DNA of 64,000 nucleotides from BP-133 sp040756995 (GCA_040756995.1 JBFLYK010000009.1:1-64000), one strand, 5' to 3'. Counted from the stretch's first letter, positions 35,374 to 44,474 are shown. The notes: generated from the letters alone by a model not told the origin. Numbers and translations: made by a program.

Positions 35374-36543
35374 CTAACGACGCTTCGTCAGTTCGTCGGT
35401 GGCGATGGCGGCCCCTTCGGCCAGCGACTTCAGCTTGAGCCACGTGGTCTTGGGGTGGACCATGAGAACGCCGACGAATGTGCCGAAGCCGCAGTCGGTG
35501 CCGGCGATGACGCGCTCCTGGCCGACGAGGTTGGCGTACTGCAGGATGCGTTGGGCTACGAGGCGCGGGTTCTCGAGCACCTGGCTCTTGGTGTCGATGA
35601 CGCCGGGGACGATGACCTTGTCGTCGGGAAGCGGGAAGTCCTTGAAGATTTCCCATTCGTGAGCGTGGGCCGGGTTGGCGCCCTCCAAGTTGACCGCTGC
35701 GACGTTGGCCTTCATCGCCACGTCGAGCACTTCCCGGACCGGCCAGTCGTGGGTGTGGGGGTACATTCCGTTGGCCCAGCAGAGGTGCAGGCGGGCCTTG
35801 TCGGCCGGGATTCCCTGGAGTGCATGGTTGATCGCCTCGACATGCAGCTCCTGGATGGCCCGAAAGCCCCGCTTTTCGATCTCCGGCTCCATCCAGGTGT
35901 GGAAGTCGCTCAGGAAGGCGAGGTCCGGCGAGTCGATCTGGAGCAGGAAGCCGGCGTCGGTGATCGCCCGGTACTCCGTGTTGAGGGCCTCGGCGAGGCC
36001 CATGACGTACTCCTCGTAGGACGGGTAGTACTCGTTGGGGCAGAAGCTGGCGACGACCCCGGGCGAGGCCGCCGGGATGAAGGCCTCCGTGACGGCATGC
36101 TTGTTGAGAGCCCGCTGGAAGTTGCGGATGTCGCGGGCGACGAGCTGCGACCCGGCCTGCTTGTAAGACAGCGGGCCCTCGCAGACCGGCAGCTTGATGT
36201 GGGCGTTCTTGTATGTGTCGATCAGCAGTTCGGGAAACTCGGTGAGCGACTTGATGTAGTAGCCCATGTCCTTCATGTCGCGTGGGGCGCCGTAGCCGTC
36301 CATCCGCTCGCCGATGTATTCGATGTAGCCGTACTTCGACATCTCTCCGTCGGAGACGACAGCGACGCCAGCGTCGACCTGCTTGGCCACCACCTCGTCG
36401 ACCGCCTCTTGGACCCGCGTCTCGAACGCCTGCTCGTCGACCGGCTTTGCATCGACCCGGTCGATGTGGAGCTGCGCCAGGTCCTCGGGGCGCGGAAGGC
36501 TTCCGGCATGGGTCGTGAGGATCCGATCAGTGCTGCGCTCCAT
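35374..36543 (-). CDS. MetE C-terminal-domain family protein, copy C
   Basis: A 389-residue paralogue of copy A (23,539): both open with TTHxGSLPRP, share DVVSDGEMSK or AVVSDGEMSK, AFIPAASPGVVA and PGVIDTKSQV, and keep the zinc set HLCWAN, NLEGAN and TDCGFGTFVG. Start ATG 36,543 has GAGGAG seven bases upstream; an in-frame ATG at 36,558 lies inside the ribosome-binding site region. It is the last gene of the ABC transporter operon, eleven bases after the LivF-type gene, which suggests that the imported compound is its direct alkyl donor or acceptor. Confidence 0.88.
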   Translation of the reverse strand: MERSTDRILTTHAGSLPRPEDLAQLHIDRVDAKPVDEQAFETRVQEAVDEVVAKQVDAGVAVVSDGEMSKYGYIEYIGERMDGYGAPRDMKDMGYYIKSLTEFPELLIDTYKNAHIKLPVCEGPLSYKQAGSQLVARDIRNFQRALNKHAVTEAFIPAASPGVVASFCPNEYYPSYEEYVMGLAEALNTEYRAITDAGFLLQIDSPDLAFLSDFHTWMEPEIEKRGFRAIQELHVEAINHALQGIPADKARLHLCWANGMYPHTHDWPVREVLDVAMKANVAAVNLEGANPAHAHEWEIFKDFPLPDDKVIVPGVIDTKSQVLENPRLVAQRILQYANLVGQERVIAGTDCGFGTFVGVLMVHPKTTWLKLKSLAEGAAIATDELTKRR

Positions 36544-36554
36544 ATCTTGACTCC

Positions 36555-37298
36555 TCATGTGAGAACCGCTGCTTCGGTTCCGCCCCCGAGGTAGCTAGCC
36601 TGGAGCCGGCTCGACGCGCCGGCCAGCTCGCCGGCCGTGGCGCTGGCCGCTACACGGCCCTTCTCGAGGACGTAGGCCCGGTCGGCCAATCCGAGGGCCA
36701 GCGGGACGAATTGTTCGACGAGGAGGATCGCGGTGCCGCGCTGCTTGATGGCGGCCAGCACGGCGAAGAGCTCCTGGGTCACTTTCGGGGACAGGCCGAG
36801 GGACAGTTCGTCGACCAGCAGCAACCGCGGATGGGCCAGGAGCGCCTTGGCGATGCTGAGCATCTGCTGCTCCCCGCCGGAAAGCGTCCCGGCCGTCCGT
36901 TTCGCGAGATCGTTCAGGCGGGGCAGAGTCGACGCCACCAGCGCACGGTCGTCGGCCAGCGTCGGGTCGCGGCGACGGGTGTAGGCCGCGACCATCAGGT
37001 TCTCCTCCACGGTCAGCCCCGGGTAGATGGCCCGGCTCTCCGGCACCTGGACGAGGCCGCGAGCGACGATGTCATGGGGACCGGCGCCGAGAATGTCGTG
37101 TCCGTCGAAGATCATGCGCCCATGGGCCGGTACGATGCCGGAGATCGCCAGCAGCGTTGACGACTTGCCGGCCCCGTTAGCGCCGAGTAGCGCCACCGCC
37201 TCGCCGGCGCCGACATCGAGAGAGACGCCGTGCACCGCTCGGGCCCGGCCGTAGTCGACCGTCAAGGCCTGCACGGACAAGAGTGGCTGATCAGGCAA
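36555..37298 (-). CDS. ABC transporter ATPase, LivF-like (island copy)
   Basis: A 247-residue LivF-type ATPase: Walker A GANGAGKSSTLL, signature LSGGEQQMLS and Walker B LLLVDELSLGL, where the usual Pro after the catalytic Glu is Leu. The TTG start at 37,298 overlaps the LivG-type stop by eight bases. It shares only family-level similarity with the chromosomal copy at 5,161, so the island system is not a recent duplication of that operon. Confidence 0.9.
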   Translation of the reverse strand: MPDQPLLSVQALTVDYGRARAVHGVSLDVGAGEAVALLGANGAGKSSTLLAISGIVPAHGRMIFDGHDILGAGPHDIVARGLVQVPESRAIYPGLTVEENLMVAAYTRRRDPTLADDRALVASTLPRLNDLAKRTAGTLSGGEQQMLSIAKALLAHPRLLLVDELSLGLSPKVTQELFAVLAAIKQRGTAILLVEQFVPLALGLADRAYVLEKGRVAASATAGELAGASSRLQASYLGGGTEAAVLT

Positions 37299-38070
37299 CG
37301 ATCTGTTCTCCCAGGTAGGCGGCGATGACGCTGTCGTTCGAACGGACCGCGTCCGGTGTTCCCTCGGCGAGGGGAAGACCGAAGTCGAGGACGTAGACGT
37401 AGTCGGAGATGTTCATGACGAAGGTCATGTCGTGTTCGATCAGCAGTACCGAGATTCCGAGGACGTCGCGGATGCGCTTGACGACAGCGCCGAGGTGCGC
37501 CGACTCGGACGGGTCGAGGCCCGCCGACGGCTCGTCGAGGAGCAGCACCCGTGGTTCGATGCACAATGCCCGAGCGACCTCGGCGAGACGCTGTACGCCG
37601 CAAGGCAGTGCCGAGCAGGGCGCGTCGGAGTAGTCCTCGAGATCGAGAGCGCTGAGGACTCGCGAGGCGACGCGGCGATCGCGACGCCGGTCGAGCCGGG
37701 CCGACGGACCGCCTACGAGCGCCGAGATGAGCTGGCTACGCCCGGCCTGATAGTGCGCCAGCTCCAGGTTCTCGAGAAGCGTGAGCCGGCCGAAGAGGCG
37801 GCCGCCCTGGAACGTCCGGCCCAACCCTCGCCGGGCCCGGATGTGCGGCGGCAGCCGATCGACGGCCTTTCCCTCCAGGCGGACGCTACCCCGCTCGGGT
37901 CGGACGACCCCGGCAATCACATTGAAGAGGGTGGTTTTGCCGGCGCCGTTGGGCCCGATCAGCGAAACGATCTCACCGTCCCGGACTTCCAGACTCGCCT
38001 CGTTCACGGCGGTTACCGCGCCGTAGCGCACGACGACATCGCGGGCTTCGAGAAGCGGGGCGCCTTCCAT
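37291..38070 (-). CDS. ABC transporter ATPase, LivG-like (island copy)
   Basis: A 259-residue LivG-type ATPase. Walker A GPNGAGKTTLFNV, LivG motif RTFQGGRLFGRL and Walker B VLLLDEPSAGLDPSE are present. The ABC signature is degenerate (LPCGVQRLAEVARAL instead of the usual YGxQRxLEIARAL), which could lower its ATPase activity in the heterodimer. ATG 38,070 overlaps the permease stop by one base (TGATG); a GTG one codon earlier is the alternative. Confidence 0.9.
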   Translation of the reverse strand: MEGAPLLEARDVVVRYGAVTAVNEASLEVRDGEIVSLIGPNGAGKTTLFNVIAGVVRPERGSVRLEGKAVDRLPPHIRARRGLGRTFQGGRLFGRLTLLENLELAHYQAGRSQLISALVGGPSARLDRRRDRRVASRVLSALDLEDYSDAPCSALPCGVQRLAEVARALCIEPRVLLLDEPSAGLDPSESAHLGAVVKRIRDVLGISVLLIEHDMTFVMNISDYVYVLDFGLPLAEGTPDAVRSNDSVIAAYLGEQIVA

Positions 38071-39935
38071 CACCGAACGGCCTCCTTGAGCGGGGCGGTG
38101 CCGGCACCGGCGAGACGCCGACCCGTGATTCGGAGCTGGCCGAGGCGGCGCGGCAGCTGGACGAGGCCGCCCGGCGCCAGGACGAGGACTGCGATGACCG
38201 TGAGCGAGGACACGAGCTGGACGGTCGAACCGGAAGGGACCGCGTAGAAGATCCCGGCCAGCACCGCGCCCCAGGGCGACTCGAGCCCGGCGACGACGGC
38301 GACGGCGAAGATCGTGATGGAGAAGAATGGCGAGAACTGGTCGGCGGTCACGAAGCCCAGCGAGTAGCCAAACAGGCAGCCGCCGAGCCCGGCGATGGCC
38401 CCCGACACACCGAAGGCCAAGAGCTTGGTCCGGATGACGGCGATCCCGAGCGCCGCCGCTCCCTCCTCGGACTCCCGCACCCCGAAGAACGGCCCGCCGG
38501 CTCGGTACCGGGAGAGATTCCGCATGCCGAAGAAGGTGAGGCTAGCGACGGCCAGCATGAAGAACGTGTAGCGCTGGCCGACGCTCAGGTCGTAGCCGAA
38601 GAGGCGGGGTGCGGGGAAGCTGCTGCCGTCGAGACCGCCGGACCCACCGGTGAAGCTCCGCCAACGGAACAGGCTGGCCGAGCACAACGTCCCGAACGCC
38701 AGTGTGATGATGGCGAGCAGGAGCCCCCGGAACCGGAGGGCGGGAAGGCCGACGACGACGGCGAGCGGCGTGACGACCACCGGCGTGAGCACCACGACGG
38801 CCAAAAACGGTAACTCGAGTCGGTTCGCCATGAGAGCGGCGATGAAGGCACCAAGCCCGAAGAATGCGCCGTGCGCCAGGCTGATCTGCCCGACCCAACC
38901 GGTGAGGAGCACCAGCGACAGGGCCACCAGCGTGATGGCGATCGCCGTGCGGAAGGTGAGTGTCTGGGCCGGATCCAGCCTCGGGATCAGAACCGCCAGC
39001 CCGACGGCGACGACCACACCCGGCCATACGGAACCGCCGCCCGGTCGGGCTGATGGCTCCCGGCTGAGGGACGCCTGCGTCGATCCGAGGCGGAACGACG
39101 GGCGGAGGAGGAGCGCGGCCAGGATGACGACGAACGGCACGGTCTCCGACAGACCAGGAATGGCGTTGAATTTCGCCAGTGCTCCTTCCGCGGCGCCGAT
39201 GGCCAACCCCGCGGCGAAGGCCACCGGGAGGCTCGACAGTCCTCCGACCACAGCGGCGGCGAACGGCTTCACGAGGAAGAAGATCGACAGGCGGCCCGTG
39301 TCGACGAAGAGCAGCGGGGCGAGGAGCACACCGGCCAGGCCAGCCAGGGCGGAACCGCCGACCCAAGAGATGGCCTGGAGCCGCCCGACGTTGAGGCCGC
39401 CGAGCTGGGCGGCCAGGCGGTTCTGGCTGACCGCCCGGATCGCCGTGCCGAGCGCGGTCCGGGTCAGCGCCAGGCCGACGAACACGGCCAGAAGAGCAGC
39501 GATGAGAACGACGGCAATCTGCTGATAGCCAATGGCCACCCCGCCCACCCGGACGGTCTCGGTCGGGAAGTAAGGCGGGATCACTTTGGCGTCCGTCCCG
39601 AAGGCGCGCTCGCAGGCGTAAAGAATGACGCCTTGCACGCCGAGGGTGGCGATGACCTGGGCGAGGACGTTGTCGGAGCCGATCGCCCGCATGAGTCGCT
39701 CGAGGACGAAGCCGAACAGGGCAGCCAGCCCGACCGCCAGGCCCATGGCGATCCCCATGGGAACGTCATGCTGCACCCAGAGCCAGGAGAAGACGAACGC
39801 ACTGCCGGTGGCGACGGCGCCCTGGGCAAAGTTCAGGGTACCGGTGGCGCGGTAGATGACGACGATGCCGAGGGCCGCGAGCGCATACATCCCTCCGGCC
39901 GGAAGCCCGGCGATGGCTAGCTGCAGAAGGTCCAC
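38070..39935 (-). CDS. Fused LivH-LivM permease
   Basis: A 621-residue fusion of both permeases of a branched-chain-type ABC transporter. Residues 1 to ~290 are LivH-like (LPAGGMYALAALGIVVIYR, NFAQGAVATG, then GTAIRAVSQNRLAAQLGGLNV), and the rest is LivM-like (GQISLAHGAFFGLGAFIAAL, GIAVIRTKLLAFGVSGAIAG). A short Ser/Pro-rich joint near residue 300 links them. Single-chain LivHM proteins occur in actinobacteria and make a fixed 1:1 permease. GTG 39,935 lies two bases after the stop of the upstream membrane-protein gene with CGAGGA in front. Confidence 0.9.
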   Translation of the reverse strand: MDLLQLAIAGLPAGGMYALAALGIVVIYRATGTLNFAQGAVATGSAFVFSWLWVQHDVPMGIAMGLAVGLAALFGFVLERLMRAIGSDNVLAQVIATLGVQGVILYACERAFGTDAKVIPPYFPTETVRVGGVAIGYQQIAVVLIAALLAVFVGLALTRTALGTAIRAVSQNRLAAQLGGLNVGRLQAISWVGGSALAGLAGVLLAPLLFVDTGRLSIFFLVKPFAAAVVGGLSSLPVAFAAGLAIGAAEGALAKFNAIPGLSETVPFVVILAALLLRPSFRLGSTQASLSREPSARPGGGSVWPGVVVAVGLAVLIPRLDPAQTLTFRTAIAITLVALSLVLLTGWVGQISLAHGAFFGLGAFIAALMANRLELPFLAVVVLTPVVVTPLAVVVGLPALRFRGLLLAIITLAFGTLCSASLFRWRSFTGGSGGLDGSSFPAPRLFGYDLSVGQRYTFFMLAVASLTFFGMRNLSRYRAGGPFFGVRESEEGAAALGIAVIRTKLLAFGVSGAIAGLGGCLFGYSLGFVTADQFSPFFSITIFAVAVVAGLESPWGAVLAGIFYAVPSGSTVQLVSSLTVIAVLVLAPGGLVQLPRRLGQLRITGRRLAGAGTAPLKEAVR

Positions 39936-39937
39936 GT

Positions 39938-41377
39938 TCAAACGTCCTCGGCCCACCGGTCACCGGCGGGAACGCCGAAGGAGACAAGGCCAATGAGCAG
40001 CGCGGCGACCGCAATCGCCCCGTACACCGTTCCGACACGGTCGGCCGCCCGCTGACTGGCGAGGACAATCGATTCCGGGGCCGGCGGCAGCGACGAAGCC
40101 TGCTGCATCGCGGCCCAGCGCTCCGGCAAGTTCTCGAGATCAGCGTTCAAGGTGGAGTCGACCGGCAGCCCTGTTCCTGAGGGCATGTCCGTGATCGGTT
40201 CGCTGGAGGCGAGCGCCCAACCCTCCTGGCCGGGCTTCGCTGGAACGACCGGCTCGCCGTACGCCGACGCCGGGTCGGCGGCGCGGCCGTCGCCCGGCGT
40301 GCCGGCCAGCGACTCGCCGACGACAGCCCCGGAGCCGACCGGCTGTGTTTGCGCCTGTTGGACGGGGCCGGCTGGACCGGCCGCTGCTTCGGTGGCGGAA
40401 TCTGCCGCTCGGAAAAGGACGGAGGAGGTGGACGCCAGTCCGAGCGAGAACTCCATCCGGTGGCCTTCGGCCGTGGTGAGCCGGAACGATGGGCCTCGAG
40501 CCTCTGCGGAAGAGTTCCGCCCGGCGGGCCGCATCGTCTGCGCCCCGGGAGCGAGGAGCTCGAGACCGGCGGCTTTCAGCGTCTCGGTGAGCGTCTCATT
40601 CGAGATGGGGACACTGGTGCCGGACGCCACGATTCCGTTGCCGGTGACTTCAACGGGAGTGTCAGCGACTGCTGCCCCGCTCACACGAACGGCGGCCGCG
40701 CTGTTGCCGGCGTCACCATCAGCGGTCGAGCTGGCGCTGACGAGGATGGACTCGAAGCGCAGCACCTTGGCTACGGTGACGCCGTGGAGCATCGTCGTGG
40801 CCGTGCTCACCGCCCGTCCACCGGCGCGTGACATGCGGATTCGGCTCGTAGCCGATTCGACAAGAACGTCTGGGATCGGCTGGGCCGACACGGCCGCGGC
40901 CTCAGCCGCGGCTGTGGGGCCGGACTCCTCGAGAACGGCCCGGGCGGTACCGGCCGACAGACCCGGGCCCTCAGGCGCGAGGGAGGCGTCGTCCGACTGC
41001 GGTGCCTCACCGCGCACGGTGGCCGAAGTGTGGTTGCCCAGCGTTTCAGCCGGTACCTCGGGAGAACCGGCGGGCGCAGCACCATTTACCGCACCGGGAG
41101 CGTCCTCGTAGGGGTTGAACGCCAGTGCGGCTCGGGCGTGGCCCGTCCCGGCGTTGTCGAAACCACCTTCGGCGTGGGGTGCTGTCGTCGTGGGCGGCTC
41201 GGTCGCCGAACCGGGAAAGAAGTTCTCTCGGTCGGCATATGTGGCGAACACTCCGGCGGCTATGGCCGTCCCGGCAGGACTGCCAACATCGTCTGCTGCG
41301 CTTGGTGAGGTCCACGCTCCGAGTCCGATGACGGACAATGTCAAGATGGTCACGGCGACGGCGCCGTTCACCGTCAT
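39938..41377 (-). CDS. Exported, C-terminally anchored protein of unknown function
   Basis: A 479-residue protein inserted between the substrate-binding protein and permease genes. It begins with a signal peptide (MTVNGAVAVTILTLSVIGLG) and ends with one transmembrane helix (TVYGAIAVAALLIGLVSFGV) and a short charged tail, so most of it should face outward. The middle is rich in Ala, Ser, Thr and Gly with few Cys, and contains beta-rich segments such as VTVAKVLRFESILVSASSTA and FRLTTAEGHRMEFSLGLAS. ATG 41,377 has AGAGGA six bases upstream. Its place in a transporter operon suggests a surface accessory, perhaps capturing substrate or anchoring the complex in the envelope. I recognise no family. 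Confidence 0.72.
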   Translation of the reverse strand: MTVNGAVAVTILTLSVIGLGAWTSPSAADDVGSPAGTAIAAGVFATYADRENFFPGSATEPPTTTAPHAEGGFDNAGTGHARAALAFNPYEDAPGAVNGAAPAGSPEVPAETLGNHTSATVRGEAPQSDDASLAPEGPGLSAGTARAVLEESGPTAAAEAAAVSAQPIPDVLVESATSRIRMSRAGGRAVSTATTMLHGVTVAKVLRFESILVSASSTADGDAGNSAAAVRVSGAAVADTPVEVTGNGIVASGTSVPISNETLTETLKAAGLELLAPGAQTMRPAGRNSSAEARGPSFRLTTAEGHRMEFSLGLASTSSVLFRAADSATEAAAGPAGPVQQAQTQPVGSGAVVGESLAGTPGDGRAADPASAYGEPVVPAKPGQEGWALASSEPITDMPSGTGLPVDSTLNADLENLPERWAAMQQASSLPPAPESIVLASQRAADRVGTVYGAIAVAALLIGLVSFGVPAGDRWAEDV

Positions 41378-41394
41378 CGCTTTTCCTCTTGCGG

Positions 41395-41775
41395 TCACCT
41401 GGACTGCTCCTTGATCGACAGCTGCTCGACCCTGTCGAGTCGGCCACCCCGTCGGTGGAGGCCAGTCACCGGAGGAGCGCTCGTGCCATGATCGGCGGCG
41501 AGTGAGCGGACGGCTGCCGCCATCTCTTCCTGCATGGCCGAGAGGCGGCCGACCTCACGCTCGAGGCGGAACTGGCGGGTCAGGTAGACGATGGAGACGC
41601 CACCGATGATGGCCGCGAGCCCGCCCACCGACCCCGATGCCAGGTATGGGATCTGCTCCAGCACCGATGCCTTGTCGTGGATCGAGTACCAGCCGAGGAA
41701 GATCATCACTCCGCCGGCTGCCGCCAGCGCAATACCGAGGGCATCGAAAATTCGGAGCCGACCATCACTCGCCAT
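41395..41775 (-). CDS. Small two-helix membrane protein with coiled coil
   Basis: A 126-residue protein with two predicted transmembrane helices (LGIALAAAGGVMIFLGWYS and GSVGGLAAIIGGVSIVYL), then a charged probable coiled coil (RQFRLEREVGRLSAMQEEMAAAVRSL, given as REVGRLSAMQEEMAAA) and a basic tail. Its start overlaps the end of the substrate-binding protein gene by 11 bases and its stop is 17 bases before the exported protein's start. Together the two look like dedicated accessories of the island transporter. No homologue is recognised. Confidence 0.65.
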   Translation of the reverse strand: MASDGRLRIFDALGIALAAAGGVMIFLGWYSIHDKASVLEQIPYLASGSVGGLAAIIGGVSIVYLTRQFRLEREVGRLSAMQEEMAAAVRSLAADHGTSAPPVTGLHRRGGRLDRVEQLSIKEQSR

Positions 41776-43372
41776 CGTTAATGTCCTCCGAGAGTCGGGC
41801 CGGAACGAACGCCGGTCCGGTCTTGATCCACTTGCGGCCCTTGACCTCTACCGGGATCACCGAGTCGAACGGCCGATGATCACCCGGCTTGTAGACGACA
41901 TCGGGGGTAAGTCCGTCGGTCGAGATCTTCGCGGACTCCAGGTAGGCGACGACCTGATCGCGGGTAGCCGTCGGGCCCAGCGCCTTGAGCGCCTTCGAGA
42001 GAACGAGGGCAGGCGTGCAGCCGGCGCTCGAGTACCACGACGCTACGTGGTTCGGGAAGTACTTGCGGGCGACCCCGCAGCTGTTCTCCCACTCCGGATA
42101 GCCAGGCATAGCGGCCCAGGGGCTCACGCTGGTGACACCTTCGGCTCCATTCCCGAGCGCATCGATGAACGCGGTGTCCCCGGAGATGTTCATTCCGACT
42201 TGGATTGGGACGTTCCAGCCCTGCTGGCGAATGGCCTGGACGCACTTGACCGTGCCAAGAACGTCCACAAAGGGCAGAACCGCATCGGGGTTGGCACTGC
42301 GAGCGCCGACGACCTGCGGCCCGCAGTCGGGTGCGCCGGGCGCGACTTTGCCGCGGAAGACGACCTCGCCGCCCAGTTTCTTGACCAACTGAGCCGAGTA
42401 ATCGATGCAGTGGTGCACTGCCTCGATGTCAAGCTCGAGGAAGGCGATCCGCTTCTGGCCTCGTTCCAGCGCCTTGACAATGGTTCCGGCCTGAGCCCGG
42501 AGGCAGTTCTGATACGGGGCGAACGACGTACGGACCGTTCGCTGCCGCTCGGCGCCCACGTCGAACGGAAAGCCGAGCACTCCCGCGGCCAGCAGATCTT
42601 CCTTGGCGGCCAACCACAACGCTGGCGTGAAGCCGGAGAAGGCCCAGATCTTCTGGGCGATGAGTTCTCGGATCGCCCGCTTGCTCTGGGACGGGTCGAA
42701 CTGGTCGTCGCGCACGAGGAACTTGAATTTGGCGCCGCCGATGCCGCCTTCATCATTCACGCGGGACAGGACGCCTTGGAAGCCCTCCAGCATGCTGCGC
42801 CCGATGGACCCGATCGGTCCGGACAGTGGATACACCATGCCGATCTTGATCTCGCCGTTCTGGGCAGCCGGGACGCTGCCGGGACCCGAGCCGGAGGGGG
42901 CAGCCGGCGTGGCTACTCCGGGAGAGGGTTTCGAGGTAGCCCCCGGTGCACTGGGCGGGGCGGGCGCCGGTGCCGATCCCCCGCTCACGGCGTTCGAAGA
43001 GCCGCCGGTCACCGGTGGATTCGCCGTTCCGCCGGCACTCCGAGGCTGTGCTCGGGACGGGGCGGCGTTCGCGCCCCGACGGGCCGTCGGCCCCGCGGCG
43101 TCGGAGCCGGTCGGCGCCGACGGAGTGACCATTCCCCCGGTGGGCGCAGCGGCGGGAGCGTCGGTCGCCGTCGTGTCGGCCGGCGCCGGCACGTCCTCGT
43201 TGGCGTATCCCGGCGAAGCGTTCGACGACTGCCCGCTGCTGGCAGAAGAGCTGGTCTTGTGACCCGTGCCGCCGCAGGCAGTCAACAGCACGGCCAGAGC
43301 GCAGCCGGCCGCCAGTCTGGCCCGCCATCTGCTACTCCGAAGCCCGCCGAAAACAGGAGGGTCGAGGGTCAT
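41765..43372 (-). CDS. ABC transporter substrate-binding lipoprotein with long linker (island copy)
   Basis: A 535-residue type I periplasmic-binding-fold lipoprotein. The lipobox is LLTAC with Cys33. Between it and the binding domain lies an unusually long (~140-residue) Pro/Ala/Ser/Thr/Gly tether, which would hold the domain well away from the membrane, as in thick actinobacterial envelopes. The domain starts at GEIKIGMVYPLSGPIGSIG and includes NDEGGIGGAKFKFLVRDDQ. It is the first gene of the operon for the fused permease, two ATPases and MetE-like copy C. The ligand is unknown. Confidence 0.88.
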   Translation of the reverse strand: MTLDPPVFGGLRSSRWRARLAAGCALAVLLTACGGTGHKTSSSASSGQSSNASPGYANEDVPAPADTTATDAPAAAPTGGMVTPSAPTGSDAAGPTARRGANAAPSRAQPRSAGGTANPPVTGGSSNAVSGGSAPAPAPPSAPGATSKPSPGVATPAAPSGSGPGSVPAAQNGEIKIGMVYPLSGPIGSIGRSMLEGFQGVLSRVNDEGGIGGAKFKFLVRDDQFDPSQSKRAIRELIAQKIWAFSGFTPALWLAAKEDLLAAGVLGFPFDVGAERQRTVRTSFAPYQNCLRAQAGTIVKALERGQKRIAFLELDIEAVHHCIDYSAQLVKKLGGEVVFRGKVAPGAPDCGPQVVGARSANPDAVLPFVDVLGTVKCVQAIRQQGWNVPIQVGMNISGDTAFIDALGNGAEGVTSVSPWAAMPGYPEWENSCGVARKYFPNHVASWYSSAGCTPALVLSKALKALGPTATRDQVVAYLESAKISTDGLTPDVVYKPGDHRPFDSVIPVEVKGRKWIKTGPAFVPARLSEDINDGE

Positions 43373-43521
43373 GGCTTCATCTCCTCTTCGGGCGCTCGCG
43401 GGTTCGGGTGACGATCGGCGAGTCGACGACCGAAGCGCCCCCTCTTGGTGGATCAGTCTCCGCTGCCTGAACGGAACCGACTATGTGTATCCGCACGAAC
43501 TGCGCCGACGAATCTGGCATG

Positions 43522-43528
43522 TCGCACA
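43522..43528 (-). promoter_or_regulatory. TGTGCGA motif upstream of the transporter operon
   Basis: TGTGCGA on the minus strand, 150 bases before the start of the substrate-binding protein gene, within the 198-base gap after the homoserine kinase-like gene. The same core occurs in front of two other island operons (48,201; 48,300; 56,374). A regulator site is inferred from this recurrence only. Confidence 0.35.
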
Positions 43529-43570
43529 GGGACCGGGCCGCGATGGCGAAACGAGTCGGAAACGAGCCGT

Positions 43571-44464
43571 TCAACGAAGCGGCGTGACGGTCGCGCCGTG
43601 CTGTTCCCAGCCCGGTGCCAGGATTTCCCACCGGCCGGGGCAGGCCGCCGCTGTTCGCCGGATCCGGGCGACCTGCGTCGCCGCCTCGTGGGATTCGACG
43701 ACCATCACGAGCGAGGGTCCGGCTCCGGCGAGCGCGACCGGGATACCTGCCTCCCGCAGCTGGCGGTACAGCATCGCCGTGGCTGGCATCCGGGCCAGCC
43801 GCGGCGGCTGGTGGAGCCGGTCGCGGAATCCCCGCCGGACCATGTCCGGCGGCCCGCCGGTCACGAGTGCGGCCGCCACGAGCGCGGCTCGTGCCACACC
43901 GAACTGTGCGTCGGCGAACGGGACGGTGGGCGGTAGCACCCGCCGGGCTTCGGCGGTCGGGAAGCCGTCCGCCGGTATGGCCACGACCGGGGCCAGCGTC
44001 TCGTGCGGCTCGAAGCGCTCGCACCAGAGCTCGCCGTGGTCGCAGCCGGCGATGACGAAGCCGCCGAGAAGGGCGGGAGCGACGTTGTCCGGGTGGCCCT
44101 CGAGCGCAGCCGACAGCTCCAGCCGGACCTTGCCCGGCAGACGCCGCGGCGCCAGGGTCTCCGCGGCCAGGATCCCGGCAACGACAGCGGCCGAGGACGA
44201 TCCCAGTCCCGAGGCGAGCGGAATGCCGTTGCGGATCGTCAGCGCCCCCGGCCGGGCCGCCACGCCGAGGGCGTCGAAGGCGACGGCCATGGCCCGGACC
44301 ACCAGGTTCGTGTCGTCGACGGGGAGTGTCTCCGCGCCAAGCCCCTCGACCCGGACGGTGAGGTCCGGGCCGGGAACGACGTCCACCTCGAGGTGGAGCC
44401 GGACGGCGACCCCCAGCGCGTCGATTCCGGGTCCGAGGTTGGCGACGGTGGCCGGGACACGAAC
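43571..44464 (-). CDS. thrB: Homoserine kinase-like GHMP kinase; start codon unresolved
   Basis: A GHMP-superfamily kinase closest to homoserine kinase. The ATP loop IPLASGLGSSSAAVVAG, the N-terminal PATVANLGPGIDALGVAV and GHPDNVAPALLGG are typical of ThrB, as is the C-terminal ALAGAGPSLVMVV. The conserved N-terminus begins at about 44,464, but that frame has no ATG, GTG or TTG between the upstream in-frame stop and an internal GTG at 44,386, which would delete the N-terminal strand. A good GGGGAGGA lies at 44,492-44,499, inside the end of the molybdenum-subunit gene. Either a rare start codon is used or a base is wrong. It follows the molybdenum hydroxylase genes and overlaps the last one, so it belongs to that operon; its substrate there may not be homoserine. 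Confidence 0.78.
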   Translation of the reverse strand, partial: VRVPATVANLGPGIDALGVAVRLHLEVDVVPGPDLTVRVEGLGAETLPVDDTNLVVRAMAVAFDALGVAARPGALTIRNGIPLASGLGSSSAAVVAGILAAETLAPRRLPGKVRLELSAALEGHPDNVAPALLGGFVIAGCDHGELWCERFEPHETLAPVVAIPADGFPTAEARRVLPPTVPFADAQFGVARAALVAAALVTGGPPDMVRRGFRDRLHQPPRLARMPATAMLYRQLREAGIPVALAGAGPSLVMVVESHEAATQVARIRRTAAACPGRWEILAPGWEQHGATVTPLR

Positions 44465-44474
44465 CCGAGCCCCG

